Origin: Lonepinella sp051851555
GTDB taxonomy: Bacteria; Pseudomonadota; Gammaproteobacteria; Enterobacterales; Pasteurellaceae
Length of the DNA: 64,000 bases
Reading direction: 5' to 3'
Assembly: GCF_051851555.1 (NCBI RefSeq)
Contig: NZ_JBPDVH010000002.1
Span: forward strand, 310,001 to 374,000
Shown piece after piece: positions 24,751-33,378 of the stretch (position 1 is its first letter; each line of letters begins with the position of its first letter). The position numbers and the translations under genes were made by a program. The notes under the pieces were generated by a model, which saw only the letters and a list, made by a program, of their open reading frames with translations, was not told the origin of the DNA and made no database searches.

Positions 24751-25029
24751 TTAATAAAGAATTTGGATAGATTGTTTACTACGATTTTCATAAGCCTTAT
24801 TAATGGCTTTTGCCTCATTCATTTGCATTTCACCAAGATCTTGAATACTGTCCTTACGTTTTTGACGCATATCTTTATAATCTTGTTGTTCCATTGCTCG
24901 GATCTCTGCCCGTCGCTGTGCAATCGCCCCATCACTTTCAGGGGTAGGTTGAGGTAAATACATCGAACTTAAGGAAGAACAACCACACAGCAATAATCCT
25001 AAGCCGATCATCATGCTTTTCTTATTCAT
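24751..25029 (-). CDS. Small lipoprotein of unknown function (2)
   Basis: A 92-residue protein with a lipoprotein signal (MNKKSMMIGLGLLLCGC, lipobox LLCGC region, Cys at 15 or 17). The mature part is highly charged, with a long likely helix (AIAQRRAEIRAMEQQDYKDM and on to about residue 85). No family recognised. It is the first gene of a two-gene unit, with AAGGAGTGTT before the ATG. Its promoter carries a 13-base homopolymer in the spacer. Confidence 0.85.
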   Translation of the reverse strand: MNKKSMMIGLGLLLCGCSSLSSMYLPQPTPESDGAIAQRRAEIRAMEQQDYKDMRQKRKDSIQDLGEMQMNEAKAINKAYENRSKQSIQILY

Positions 25030-25064
25030 AACACTCCTTACTAAATTGAACTTAAATCTTCCCT

Positions 25065-25091
25065 ATTGTAAAAAAAAAAAAATAATGTCAA
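25065..25091 (-). promoter_or_regulatory. Sigma-70 promoter with poly-T spacer, candidate phase-variable switch
   Basis: On the minus strand a perfect -35 TTGACA (25091-25086) and -10 TACAAT (25070-25065) are separated by 15 bp. Of these, 12 are T and the tract extends one T into the -10 (13 T in all, plus-strand A-run 25070-25082). Adding two T would give the optimal 17-bp spacing. The lipoprotein gene starts 36 bp downstream. Confidence 0.75.
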
Positions 25092-25148
25092 GCAAGTAAA
25101 AAAAGATTTTTTTGAAAAATTTTAATCAGATAGGATGAAGATATAAAA

Positions 25149-25175
25149 AAACTGCGGTGAAAATCACCACAGTTT
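25149..25175 (-). terminator. Terminator of pheA
   Basis: A 12-bp stem made of uptake-sequence variants (AAACTGCGGTGA at 25149-25160 and TCACCACAGTTT at 25164-25175, one mismatch) is followed on the minus strand by a T-run. Confidence 0.85.
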
Positions 25176-25203
25176 CTTCAATTAAGTAAAAAAGAGGAAA
25201 GAT

Positions 25204-26361
25204 CTAGGCTGAAACAGGTTTCACAATCTCACTTGGATAACAGCCCAATACTTTTAAAAAGGTGCTGTATTGTTTTAATTCTTCCAACACTTGCTGAGTA
25301 TTCGGATGATGAATATTGGCCTCAATTTCCAAATAAAACATTTCTTCCCACGGTGTACCATAAATCGGGCGAGACTCGAGTTTGGTCATATTAATTTGGT
25401 GTTTCTTAAACACATATAAGGCATCGACTAACGCCCCCGCTTGTTGACCTGTGGTCATCAATAACAAGGTTTTGCTAGCTATTTGTGGCGACACCGATAA
25501 CGGTTCTTTCGCCAGTACAATAAAACGGGTGATATTATTAGGTTGATTGGCAATATCCGTTTTTAATACTCGCAAACCATATAAATGACCACCATCTTCA
25601 TTGCCTAAAGCAGCAATATTCGGTTTATTCAAACTGGCGACTAATTCCATGGCATGCGAGCTACTTTCACAGTATTCAATATGCACACGATCCAAACTGC
25701 GAATAAATTGACTGCATTGTTGTATCACTTGCGGGTGACTATATAGCGTGTCAATTTGGCTAAGATCTTGCTGTTCATTCACCAACACACAATGTCTAAT
25801 CGGATAAGCAAGTTCGCCCACCAAAGAAAGATCAGTGTGTTGTAATAAATCATACACATCATTAATAGATCCTGATGTGGTGTTTTCTAAAGGCAATACG
25901 CCGAGATCTGCCTCGCCTGCTTTGACTTTGTCAAACACCTGTTCAAAGGTGCTACAACTTAATTCGACTAACTGCTCTTGATAACGTGTAGCATAATTGC
26001 GAGCGGCTAAATGGGAATAAGATCCACGCTTGCCTAAAAACGCAATATGAATACTCTGCTCACGTTGTTGGTTGAGTTTTTTCTGTAAATAAACCTGTTG
26101 TGTTACTACCGAATCTTCAATAATTCGTTGGAAAATTTGCATAATGTACTGTGATTCCAACTGATAATTTTGGCTTTCGGCAAATTTGACTAATTCTTGT
26201 AATAAGATTTGCTCACGTTCTTCATCACGTAAGGGTTTTTGGGTAATTTCTTTGCTCCGCACCACATCAAAGGCCAAACGATGACGTTCTGATAATAATT
26301 TCAATAAACTGCGGTCAATTTGCGTAATCTGTTGGCGAATTTCCACTAAATCTTGTGCCAT
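25204..26361 (-). CDS. pheA: Bifunctional chorismate mutase/prephenate dehydratase PheA
   Basis: PheA makes phenylpyruvate from chorismate in phenylalanine synthesis. The 385 residues comprise an AroQ chorismate mutase (1-90; IRQQITQIDRSLLKLLSERH with the catalytic Arg/Lys), prephenate dehydratase (about 105-280; FLGKRGSYSHLAARNY and LPLENTTSGSIND), and an ACT regulatory domain (about 295-375; with ESRP in LESRPIYGTPWEEMFYLE, the phenylalanine-sensing motif). Length matches E. coli PheA (386). A promoter and a hairpin lie directly upstream, but I see no leader peptide. Confidence 0.97.
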   Translation of the reverse strand: MAQDLVEIRQQITQIDRSLLKLLSERHRLAFDVVRSKEITQKPLRDEEREQILLQELVKFAESQNYQLESQYIMQIFQRIIEDSVVTQQVYLQKKLNQQREQSIHIAFLGKRGSYSHLAARNYATRYQEQLVELSCSTFEQVFDKVKAGEADLGVLPLENTTSGSINDVYDLLQHTDLSLVGELAYPIRHCVLVNEQQDLSQIDTLYSHPQVIQQCSQFIRSLDRVHIEYCESSSHAMELVASLNKPNIAALGNEDGGHLYGLRVLKTDIANQPNNITRFIVLAKEPLSVSPQIASKTLLLMTTGQQAGALVDALYVFKKHQINMTKLESRPIYGTPWEEMFYLEIEANIHHPNTQQVLEELKQYSTFLKVLGCYPSEIVKPVSA

Positions 26362-26380
26362 AAAATAACAATATCCTGTA

Positions 26381-26422
26381 ATAAAAATAAGGGTCTGATG
26401 AATTTCAACAGACCCGATTATA
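26381..26422 (-). promoter_or_regulatory. pheA extended -10 promoter with a start-proximal hairpin
   Basis: On the minus strand an extended -10 (TGCTATAAT; -10 hexamer at 26422-26417) is followed immediately by a hairpin CAGACCC/GGGTCTG (26391-26397 with 26409-26415), then TTATTTTTAT. The hairpin begins at about +2, leaving no space for a leader peptide. Confidence 0.6.
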
Positions 26423-26467
26423 GCATAGGGCTAAGATATTTTTTGCTAAAATCTAAATGATAGATAC

Positions 26468-26502
26468 AAAAAAAGCCATACTTAATAAAGTATAGCTTTT
26501 TG
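26468..26502. terminator. Bidirectional terminator downstream of lpxC
   Basis: AAAAAGCCATACTT and AAGTATAGCTTTTT pair around an AATA loop, with A- and T-runs on the two sides. It ends the dcw/lpxC transcript before the pheA promoter. Confidence 0.8.
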
Positions 26503-26512
26503 ATAACCTGAA

Positions 26513-27430
26513 TTAAATCAGTACTTGCTGGGTTGCCATATAACCTTGCGGCACTGTTTGTTTATCCTCGAAAGTCACAAACTCCCAAGCCTCTTGATCA
26601 TCTAATAAGGCACGTAATAATTTATTATTTAAACCATGGCCAGATTTATAAGCAGTAAATGCCCCAATCAGGTTGTAACCGCACATATATAAATCACCGA
26701 TAGAATCTAACATTTTATGACGCACTAACTCATCTTTAAAACGTAACCCATCTTCGTTTAATACACGGTAATTATCTAACACAATGGCGTTATCCAAACT
26801 ACCACCTAAGGCTAACCCTTGAGATTGGAGATACTCAATATCTTTCATAAAAGCAAAGGTTCTTGCTCGGCTAATTTGTTGCACAAAATTTTGTGCAGAA
26901 AAATCCAGTTGATAATGGCTTAATTTTTTCGGAATCGCTGGATGATTAAAATCAATGGTGAAGTCTAAATGGAACCCACGATAAGGTTTGATTTCCGCCC
27001 ATTTATCACCCTCTTCTACCCGTACTGTTTTCTTCACACGAATAAATTTTTTCGCTGCATTTTGTTCTTCAATGCCAGCATCTAATAATAAATAGATGAA
27101 CGGACTAGAACTGCCATCCATAATTGGAATTTCAGGCGCATCTACTTCAATAATCACATTATCAATGCCAAGCCCTGCAAGTGCCGCATTCAAATGTTCC
27201 ACAGTAGAAATACGCACACCTTGATCATTCACCAAACAAGTACAAAGCATCGTATCACGCACTGCTTTCGCATCAGCGGGAAAGCTCACTGGCGGATTGA
27301 GATCAGTACGACAATAAATCACCCCTGTATTTACCGCCGCAGGGCGTAAATGCAAAGTCACTTTATTACCGCTGTGCAATCCCACACCAGTCACTTTAAT
27401 GCTTTGTTTTAATGTTCTTTGTTTAATCAT
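26513..27430 (-). CDS. lpxC: UDP-3-O-acyl-N-acetylglucosamine deacetylase LpxC
   Basis: LpxC performs the committed zinc-dependent step of lipid A synthesis. I use the ATG at 27430, which gives the standard 305 residues (MIKQRTLKQSIKVTGVGLHS); a TTG four codons earlier is less likely. Zinc and catalytic residues are visible in VEHLNAALAGLGIDN (His near 79), HKMLDSIGDLYM (His and Asp near 237-241) and SGHGLNNKL (His near 264). It follows ftsZ by 54 bp, the usual end of the dcw cluster. Confidence 0.97.
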   Translation of the reverse strand: MIKQRTLKQSIKVTGVGLHSGNKVTLHLRPAAVNTGVIYCRTDLNPPVSFPADAKAVRDTMLCTCLVNDQGVRISTVEHLNAALAGLGIDNVIIEVDAPEIPIMDGSSSPFIYLLLDAGIEEQNAAKKFIRVKKTVRVEEGDKWAEIKPYRGFHLDFTIDFNHPAIPKKLSHYQLDFSAQNFVQQISRARTFAFMKDIEYLQSQGLALGGSLDNAIVLDNYRVLNEDGLRFKDELVRHKMLDSIGDLYMCGYNLIGAFTAYKSGHGLNNKLLRALLDDQEAWEFVTFEDKQTVPQGYMATQQVLI

Positions 27431-27483
27431 AGTTTTTCTCAACTTATACCAAAATGGGTGACATTTTGTTTCTCGTTATCTTT

Positions 27484-28677
27484 TTAGTTATTGCTGCCAC
27501 GTAAAAAAGCAGGCTTAAATACATCATTATTATTCAGTCTAACAGGCTGCTCTGGTCGGAGTGGTTCCACCGTTTTTTTCGGTTCCTGTAAACTTTCAGG
27601 ACGACCACCGGCAAGCGGAGGTGTCACGACAACAGGTTCTTCCATATCGCCAATCCCCGTCGCCACGATAGTGACTCGAATTTCATCGGACATTTCAGGC
27701 ACTAAACTGGTTCCCACCACCACAGTGGCTTCATCTGAGGCGAAAGAACGAATAATATCCCCCACCGCATAGAATTCATCTAAACCTAAATCAAGGCCCG
27801 CAGTAATATTGACTAATACCCCTTTTGCACCCGATAAATCTACATCTTCCAATAAAGGACTGGCCACCGCATCTTGCGCTGCTTTTTCTGCACGGCCATC
27901 ACTGGATGCGCCTTTGGCAATACCTGAACCCATCATGGCACGGCCCATTTCTGACATTACGGTACGCACGTCAGCAAAGTCCACGTTAATCAAACCCGGT
28001 GAGGTAATCATATCGGAAATACCCGTCACGGCATTGCGGAGAATATCATTGACGGCTGAAAATGCTTGCACCAAGGTAGTGTTTTTACCTAATACTTTTA
28101 ATAATTTTTCATTTGGAATACTAATTAAAGAATCCACATGTTTAGAAAGTTCTCTAATGCCTAATTCCGCAAACGCCATACGTTTTTTCCCCTCAAAGGA
28201 GAACGGTTTAGTGACCACCGCCACAGTAAGAATACCTAATTCTTTGGCAACTTGCGCAACGATAGGAGCAGCACCTGTTCCTGTCCCACCGCCCATACCG
28301 GCCGCAATAAACACCATATCTGCGCCCTCGAGCATAGAACGAATGGCCTCTTGATCATCTTCTGCCGCTTTGCGCCCTACATTAGGATTAGCACCAGCAC
28401 CTAACCCACGCGTCGTTTCTGCACCAATTTGTACGGTTTGTTGAACCTTACTTTTGCGTAAAGCCTGCGCATCCGTATTCACCGCATAGAAGATAATTTC
28501 ACCGTGTTCATCACTGGCAAGAGAATCTTCCCCGACAAGCGAACCGCCATTACTGAGTAAACTATCAACCATGTGGTTAACGGCATTACCGCCACCGCCA
28601 CCCACACCGACTACTTTAATCAGTGTGCGACCGACTTCATCATCAAAATCATATTGTACAGGTGCATACATTTCCAT
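27484..28677 (-). CDS. ftsZ: Cell division GTPase FtsZ
   Basis: FtsZ polymerises into the division ring at midcell. The 397 residues contain VVGVGGGGGNAVNHMV near residue 22, the tubulin signature GGGTGTGAAP near 115, and VDFADVRTVMS near 217. The C-terminal linker is short and Pro/Val-rich, and the C-terminal peptide VFKPAFLRGSNN keeps the PAFLR core that binds FtsA and ZipA. I take the ATG at 28677, 8 bp from GGAG, over the one two codons later. Confidence 0.98.
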   Translation of the reverse strand: MEMYAPVQYDFDDEVGRTLIKVVGVGGGGGNAVNHMVDSLLSNGGSLVGEDSLASDEHGEIIFYAVNTDAQALRKSKVQQTVQIGAETTRGLGAGANPNVGRKAAEDDQEAIRSMLEGADMVFIAAGMGGGTGTGAAPIVAQVAKELGILTVAVVTKPFSFEGKKRMAFAELGIRELSKHVDSLISIPNEKLLKVLGKNTTLVQAFSAVNDILRNAVTGISDMITSPGLINVDFADVRTVMSEMGRAMMGSGIAKGASSDGRAEKAAQDAVASPLLEDVDLSGAKGVLVNITAGLDLGLDEFYAVGDIIRSFASDEATVVVGTSLVPEMSDEIRVTIVATGIGDMEEPVVVTPPLAGGRPESLQEPKKTVEPLRPEQPVRLNNNDVFKPAFLRGSNN

Positions 28678-28762
28678 TTATATTCTCCGAGGGTGCTAAA
28701 AAAGGTATAGCACATAAGCTATTCTAAAATTCTTCCTATTGTAGCCGAAAAAGGCTGAATTA

Positions 28763-30055
28763 TCAAAACTCCGAGCCCACTTTCTTTACAATTTTTTTCA
28801 TTCCGCCCCAAATTGAGCCTAAAATACTGTCTTCAGAGGTCAGACCACTAATTAATGGGCTATTTTCTTCATTATTATGATGACTATATTGCAATAAACC
28901 CAATACGGTTGCATATTGTGGTTTATTCACATAATCCGTTAATCCAGTAATATTTAATGGCTGACCTACTCGCACATGGAAACCAAAAAGATCTGTTGCA
29001 CATTTTGCGACATCATCCATATTGGCACCACCACCAGTTAACACCACACCAGCAATTAAATCCGCTTTGACATCTTTTTTAATCAACTCTTGACGTAAAT
29101 TATCCAATTCATTTTTAACCACAAACAGTAAATCACGATAGCATTTGGATGTCACATCGACAATTTGTGCTTTGGTAAAGGTGCGTGTAGACGTGCCACC
29201 TAACCCTGCTACTTCGACCTTTTTCTTGGCAAAATGTTCCGCTAAATCTTGGCTCGGATTCACCGCACTTCCGTAGTTAATTTTAATATTTTCGGCTTCA
29301 TGGCGTGAGGTGGTTAAGCTTTGTGCCACGAAATCCGTGATATCATTACCGCCATAAGGTACCACTTTGCTATAACGTAACGCACCATTGGTATACACCA
29401 TAATATCCATGGATCCCGCACCAAAATCCACCAAGCAAACGCCCAAATCTTTTTCGTCTTCGGTTAACACTGAATAGCTTGAGGCTAATCCAGAAAACAC
29501 TACCTGATCGACTTTTAAGCCACACTGCTCAACCGCTTTTTGTAAATTGCTTAACCAAGCCTGATGACAACCAATAAGGTGGGCTTGCGCTTTCAAGCGC
29601 ATGCCTTGCAAGCCAAGCGGATTTTTTATATTTTGTTGTTGATCCACGGCATATTCTTGCGGAATAACATGTAATAGGGACAAGCCTTCAGGTAACTTAA
29701 CCGAACTCGCTGTGTGCATGGCAGAATCAATTTCTTCTTGCGTCACCTCATTATTCGCAATCGGTTCCAATCCGCTATCGTTTAGACTTTGAATATGTTT
29801 TCCCGTAATCGCCAACGTAACGGAATAAATATCACAATCCGCCACGGCCTCTGCACTGTCAATTGCACGCTGAATAGATTTCACCACCGCCGATAAATCT
29901 GTAATACTCCCTTTATCGATCCCTTTAGAGGGGCAACTGCCATAACCTAACACATTGATTACGCCATCAGGTAACACTTCACCCACCACAGCGACGACTT
30001 TTGATGTGCCAACTTCTAATCCAACAATGGTTTTTGATTCTACAATTTTTGCCAT
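28763..30055 (-). CDS. ftsA: Cell division protein FtsA
   Basis: FtsA is the actin-like protein that tethers FtsZ to the membrane. The 430 residues start IVGLEVGTSKVVAVVGEV (phosphate 1 loop, near residue 10). They include DFGAGSMDIMVY near 208 and LTGGGANMDDVAKC near 336, and end in an amphipathic helix (SIWGGMKKIVKKVGSEF) that binds membrane. It lies between ftsQ and ftsZ in the normal order. Confidence 0.97.
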   Translation of the reverse strand: MAKIVESKTIVGLEVGTSKVVAVVGEVLPDGVINVLGYGSCPSKGIDKGSITDLSAVVKSIQRAIDSAEAVADCDIYSVTLAITGKHIQSLNDSGLEPIANNEVTQEEIDSAMHTASSVKLPEGLSLLHVIPQEYAVDQQQNIKNPLGLQGMRLKAQAHLIGCHQAWLSNLQKAVEQCGLKVDQVVFSGLASSYSVLTEDEKDLGVCLVDFGAGSMDIMVYTNGALRYSKVVPYGGNDITDFVAQSLTTSRHEAENIKINYGSAVNPSQDLAEHFAKKKVEVAGLGGTSTRTFTKAQIVDVTSKCYRDLLFVVKNELDNLRQELIKKDVKADLIAGVVLTGGGANMDDVAKCATDLFGFHVRVGQPLNITGLTDYVNKPQYATVLGLLQYSHHNNEENSPLISGLTSEDSILGSIWGGMKKIVKKVGSEF

Positions 30056-30072
30056 TTTCTTTACTTCGCTAT

Positions 30073-30846
30073 TTATTTAATCACATCAGTGAAACTCACT
30101 GCCGCCCCTACGTTATATCTTAAATCCACATAATTAATTTTTTTATTCTCAGGCACATCAATTTGTGGATAAATTGTCACAAAACGATCAATTTTATTTT
30201 TCCACTCACCACGCCCTAATTTTAAGGTAATATCGTTATCCAATATCACTTCCCATGCCCCACGTTCATTGACGGCAAGGGTTTTAAGATTTAAATTTTT
30301 GGCTTTTAAATCTTTATAGATTTTATTCCATGCCTCTAATACTTCACTACTTTGGTAATTTAACCCAAATAGCCGTGGCATATCGGTATTTTTCAGTTTA
30401 TCAAAAGGCAGACTAAATACCGTGCCGTCACTCGCCAGAAATTCATTTTCATTCCAAAATGCCACTGGGGTATATTCGCTCACCACAATACTGAGTCGAT
30501 CTGGCCAAATTTTCCGCACCAATGCCCCTTTAATCCAAGGCAAGGATTGAATTTGTTCACGCACAAGATGAACATCTTGACCAAAAAAGCCTTTTAACTC
30601 ACCGAGCTGTAAAATTTTATCCCGCACATCCTCATTGGTCGTATACTGTGGTGAACCCAACAAGGCAAAGGCGCTGATTGGCTTATCATCTAATTTTTCT
30701 AATAACGATTGCCAATGGGTATACGTATAATATAGCAAACCTAAACACAATAGCAAAAGGATTGGTTTGATCTGAATAAAATTTTTCAGACCAAACTCTG
30801 GCAGTTTTGCTGTTTTTTGTGGTGGTTTACGTTTAATCACAGACAT
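30073..30846 (-). CDS. ftsQ: Cell division protein FtsQ
   Basis: FtsQ is a bitopic divisome protein that recruits FtsB/FtsL. From the ATG at 30846 it has 257 residues: a basic cytoplasmic tail (KRKPPQK), one membrane helix near residues 26-45 (IQIKPILLLLCLGLLYYTYT), a POTRA domain near 55-125 and the beta domain with TPVAFWNEN. A TTG four codons upstream in frame is the less likely start. ddl ends and ftsQ begins 18 bp apart. Confidence 0.93.
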   Translation of the reverse strand: MSVIKRKPPQKTAKLPEFGLKNFIQIKPILLLLCLGLLYYTYTHWQSLLEKLDDKPISAFALLGSPQYTTNEDVRDKILQLGELKGFFGQDVHLVREQIQSLPWIKGALVRKIWPDRLSIVVSEYTPVAFWNENEFLASDGTVFSLPFDKLKNTDMPRLFGLNYQSSEVLEAWNKIYKDLKAKNLNLKTLAVNERGAWEVILDNDITLKLGRGEWKNKIDRFVTIYPQIDVPENKKINYVDLRYNVGAAVSFTDVIK

Positions 30847-30864
30847 ACTTGATTCCAATTCAAA

Positions 30865-31827
30865 TTAATACATCACCATTGGATCTTGAGATAAATCCGC
30901 CCATAACGCCGTATGCAAAATTTTACCCACTAAATCATCAAAGGAATACCCCACGGTCGCCGCTGATTTCGGGAATAAGCTATGGCTTGTCATGCCGGGG
31001 GTAGTGTTGACTTCGACCAAGCGGAAATTACCTTGGCTATCAGTCATCACATCAATACGGCTCCAACCCTGACAGCCCACGGCGTCATAAGCTCGCTTCA
31101 CTAAGCTACGCAATTCTTGCCAACGTTCATCTGACATTGGCATTGGACAAATATATTGGGTGTTATCGGAAATATATTTGGCATTATAATCGTAAAACTC
31201 ACCGTCTGGGATAATTTGCACCGCTGGTAAGACTTCGCCATCTAACACCGGCACGGTCAATTCATCCCCCGCCAACCATTCTTCAATCAATACCGTTTCA
31301 TCATGTTGCAATGCCAATTCTACCGCCGGTTTTAATTCCGCCACGGATTTCACTTTGGTTAAGCCCACGCTAGACCCCTCACGGGATGGTTTTACCATTA
31401 ACGGCAAGCCTAAACGATCGACCACGGCTTGTGGATTAAGCGAATCTGCGGTGTTTTTTGTGACAATTTCCATCTCCGCAATAGGTAAGCCAAAACCTTT
31501 CCACAACATTTTGGTCCGCATTTTATCCATGGTTAAAGCAGATGTCATCACGCCACAACCGGTATAACGCAAGCCAATTTGTTCTAATACGCCTTGAATC
31601 ACGCCATCTTCCCCGCCTCGACCATGCAAAATATTGAACGCACAAGCAAAGCCCTGTTTTTTTAAATTAGCCACGTCATCGGTTTTCGGATCAACAGGGT
31701 GAGCATCATAGCCCAACGTACGTAAGGCTTGTAACACGGCAGCCCCTGAGTTTAACGACACATCACGTTCGGCAGAGGTGCCGCCCATTAATACTGCAAT
31801 TCTGATTTCATGCGGTGCTGGTATCAT
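30865..31827 (-). CDS. ddl: D-alanine--D-alanine ligase
   Basis: Ddl joins two D-alanines for the peptidoglycan stem peptide. The 320-residue ATP-grasp enzyme shows LMGGTSAERDVSLNSG near residue 13, NILHGRGGEDG near 60, VKPSREGSSVGLTKV near 147 and the C-terminal catalytic region VEVNTTPGMTSHSLFP near 270. It lies 29 bp after murC. Confidence 0.97.
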   Translation of the reverse strand: MIPAPHEIRIAVLMGGTSAERDVSLNSGAAVLQALRTLGYDAHPVDPKTDDVANLKKQGFACAFNILHGRGGEDGVIQGVLEQIGLRYTGCGVMTSALTMDKMRTKMLWKGFGLPIAEMEIVTKNTADSLNPQAVVDRLGLPLMVKPSREGSSVGLTKVKSVAELKPAVELALQHDETVLIEEWLAGDELTVPVLDGEVLPAVQIIPDGEFYDYNAKYISDNTQYICPMPMSDERWQELRSLVKRAYDAVGCQGWSRIDVMTDSQGNFRLVEVNTTPGMTSHSLFPKSAATVGYSFDDLVGKILHTALWADLSQDPMVMY

Positions 31828-31856
31828 CTTCTTTTTCCTTTTCTTTTATCTTTTTC

Positions 31857-33284
31857 TTATTTTGTCCACAATTCCACAAGTTGGCGTGACAATTTACTCA
31901 CATTGCCTGCCCCTTGGGCTAAAATTAAATCGCCATCTTGGATAATTTGATCCATAATTTCCGGTAATTGGCTATGATCGGCCACAAAAATCGGGTCTAC
32001 TTTACCTAAATTGCGAATGGAACGCGCCAATGATCGACTATCTGCCCCTGCAATCGGTTGTTCACCGGCGGCATACACATCAAGCAATACCAACACATCC
32101 ACTTGCGACAATACTTGTACAAAGTCATCAAATAAATCACGGGTGCGAGAATAGCGGTGCGGTTGGAAAATCATCACCACTCGTTTATTCTCCCAACCCG
32201 AACGAGCCGCTTGAATGGTGACACCGACTTCCGTTGGGTGATGACCGTAATCATCCACTAACATCACTTTACCATTCGGACGAATAAATTCACCGAGTTG
32301 ATCAAAACGACGTCCCGCTCCTTGGAAATCCGCCAATGCGGCTAAAATAGCCTCATTATTAATGCCTTCTTCTTTCGCCACCGCTAACGCCGCCGTGGCA
32401 TTTAAGGCATTATGTTTGCCTGGCACATTGAGCAATACATTAATCCGCTCACCCGTTGGGGTAATCACATCATAATGGCCTTGGAAACCGGTTTGTTCAT
32501 AATTTTCAATACGGTAATCGGCACTCTCACTAAAACCGTAGGTAATCACTTGACGCCCCACTTGTGGCACCAATTCCATCAGTACTGCGTCATCTGCACA
32601 CATCACCGATAAACCATAAAACGGCAAATTATGTAAAAAATTCACATAAGTGCGTTTCATTTCTTCAAAGTCACCGTTATAGGTTTCCATGTGGTCTGGT
32701 TCAATATTGGTCACCACCGATACCATAGGTTGCAAATGCAAGAACGACGCATCACTTTCATCAGCCTCGGCAATTAAATAACGGCTGGCGCCCAAATAAG
32801 CATTGGTTCCCGCAGATTTGACCAAACCGCCATTAACGAAAGTCGGGTCTAATCCGGCTTGGGTATAAATCATCGACACCATGGCTGTTGTGGTGGTTTT
32901 TCCGTGCGTTCCGGCAATAGCAATACCATGACGGAAACGCATAATTTCCGCTAACATTTGCGCACGTTGAATCACGGGGATTCGTTTTTCACGTGCCGCC
33001 GCCACTTCCACATTATCCGCTTTAATCGCACTAGATACCACCACTACGCTCGCATCTTGCACATTTTCTGCTTGGTGAGAAAAGTAAATTTTTGCCCCTA
33101 AAGAAACTAACCGATTTGTCACCGCACTTTCCGCAATATCCGACCCCGTGACGGCATAGCCCTCGTTTAACAATACTTCCGCAATACCGCCCATACCGGC
33201 ACCACCAATGCCAACAAAATGAATTTGTTTTACTCGCCGCATACTTGGCACCGTTTGTCTAATTTTTTCTTGTCGTAATGTCAT
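31857..33284 (-). CDS. murC: UDP-N-acetylmuramate--L-alanine ligase MurC
   Basis: MurC adds the first amino acid to UDP-MurNAc. The 475 residues show FVGIGGAGMGGIAEVL near residue 23, the P-loop GTHGKTTTTAM near 123, NIEPDHMETY near 190 and the C-terminal DDYGHHPTEV near 346. Between it and upstream murG there is a 94-bp gap holding a copy of the GC-rich palindromic repeat. Confidence 0.97.
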   Translation of the reverse strand: MTLRQEKIRQTVPSMRRVKQIHFVGIGGAGMGGIAEVLLNEGYAVTGSDIAESAVTNRLVSLGAKIYFSHQAENVQDASVVVVSSAIKADNVEVAAAREKRIPVIQRAQMLAEIMRFRHGIAIAGTHGKTTTTAMVSMIYTQAGLDPTFVNGGLVKSAGTNAYLGASRYLIAEADESDASFLHLQPMVSVVTNIEPDHMETYNGDFEEMKRTYVNFLHNLPFYGLSVMCADDAVLMELVPQVGRQVITYGFSESADYRIENYEQTGFQGHYDVITPTGERINVLLNVPGKHNALNATAALAVAKEEGINNEAILAALADFQGAGRRFDQLGEFIRPNGKVMLVDDYGHHPTEVGVTIQAARSGWENKRVVMIFQPHRYSRTRDLFDDFVQVLSQVDVLVLLDVYAAGEQPIAGADSRSLARSIRNLGKVDPIFVADHSQLPEIMDQIIQDGDLILAQGAGNVSKLSRQLVELWTK

Positions 33285-33340
33285 TTATTTTCTCGCTTTT
33301 ATTCTACTTTTACGCTGTTCATTATTATCCACTGAGCCAT

Positions 33341-33375
33341 CCCCTCTTCCTCTGGGAGAGGGCTAGGGTGAGGGT
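33341..33375 (-). repeat. GC-rich palindromic intergenic repeat, copy 2 (murG-murC gap)
   Basis: The same element as at 11241-11276, in opposite orientation (plus-strand end GGCTAGGGTGAGGGT). It fills about a third of the gap between murG and murC. Confidence 0.85.
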
Positions 33376-33378
33376 AAA

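Noticed and set aside
27809..28354. Plus-strand open frame of 181 codons
   Set aside because: It lies wholly opposite ftsZ, whose own frame is unmistakable. The translation has no known motif and is rich in Ser, Thr and Pro, as expected from an opposite-strand shadow.
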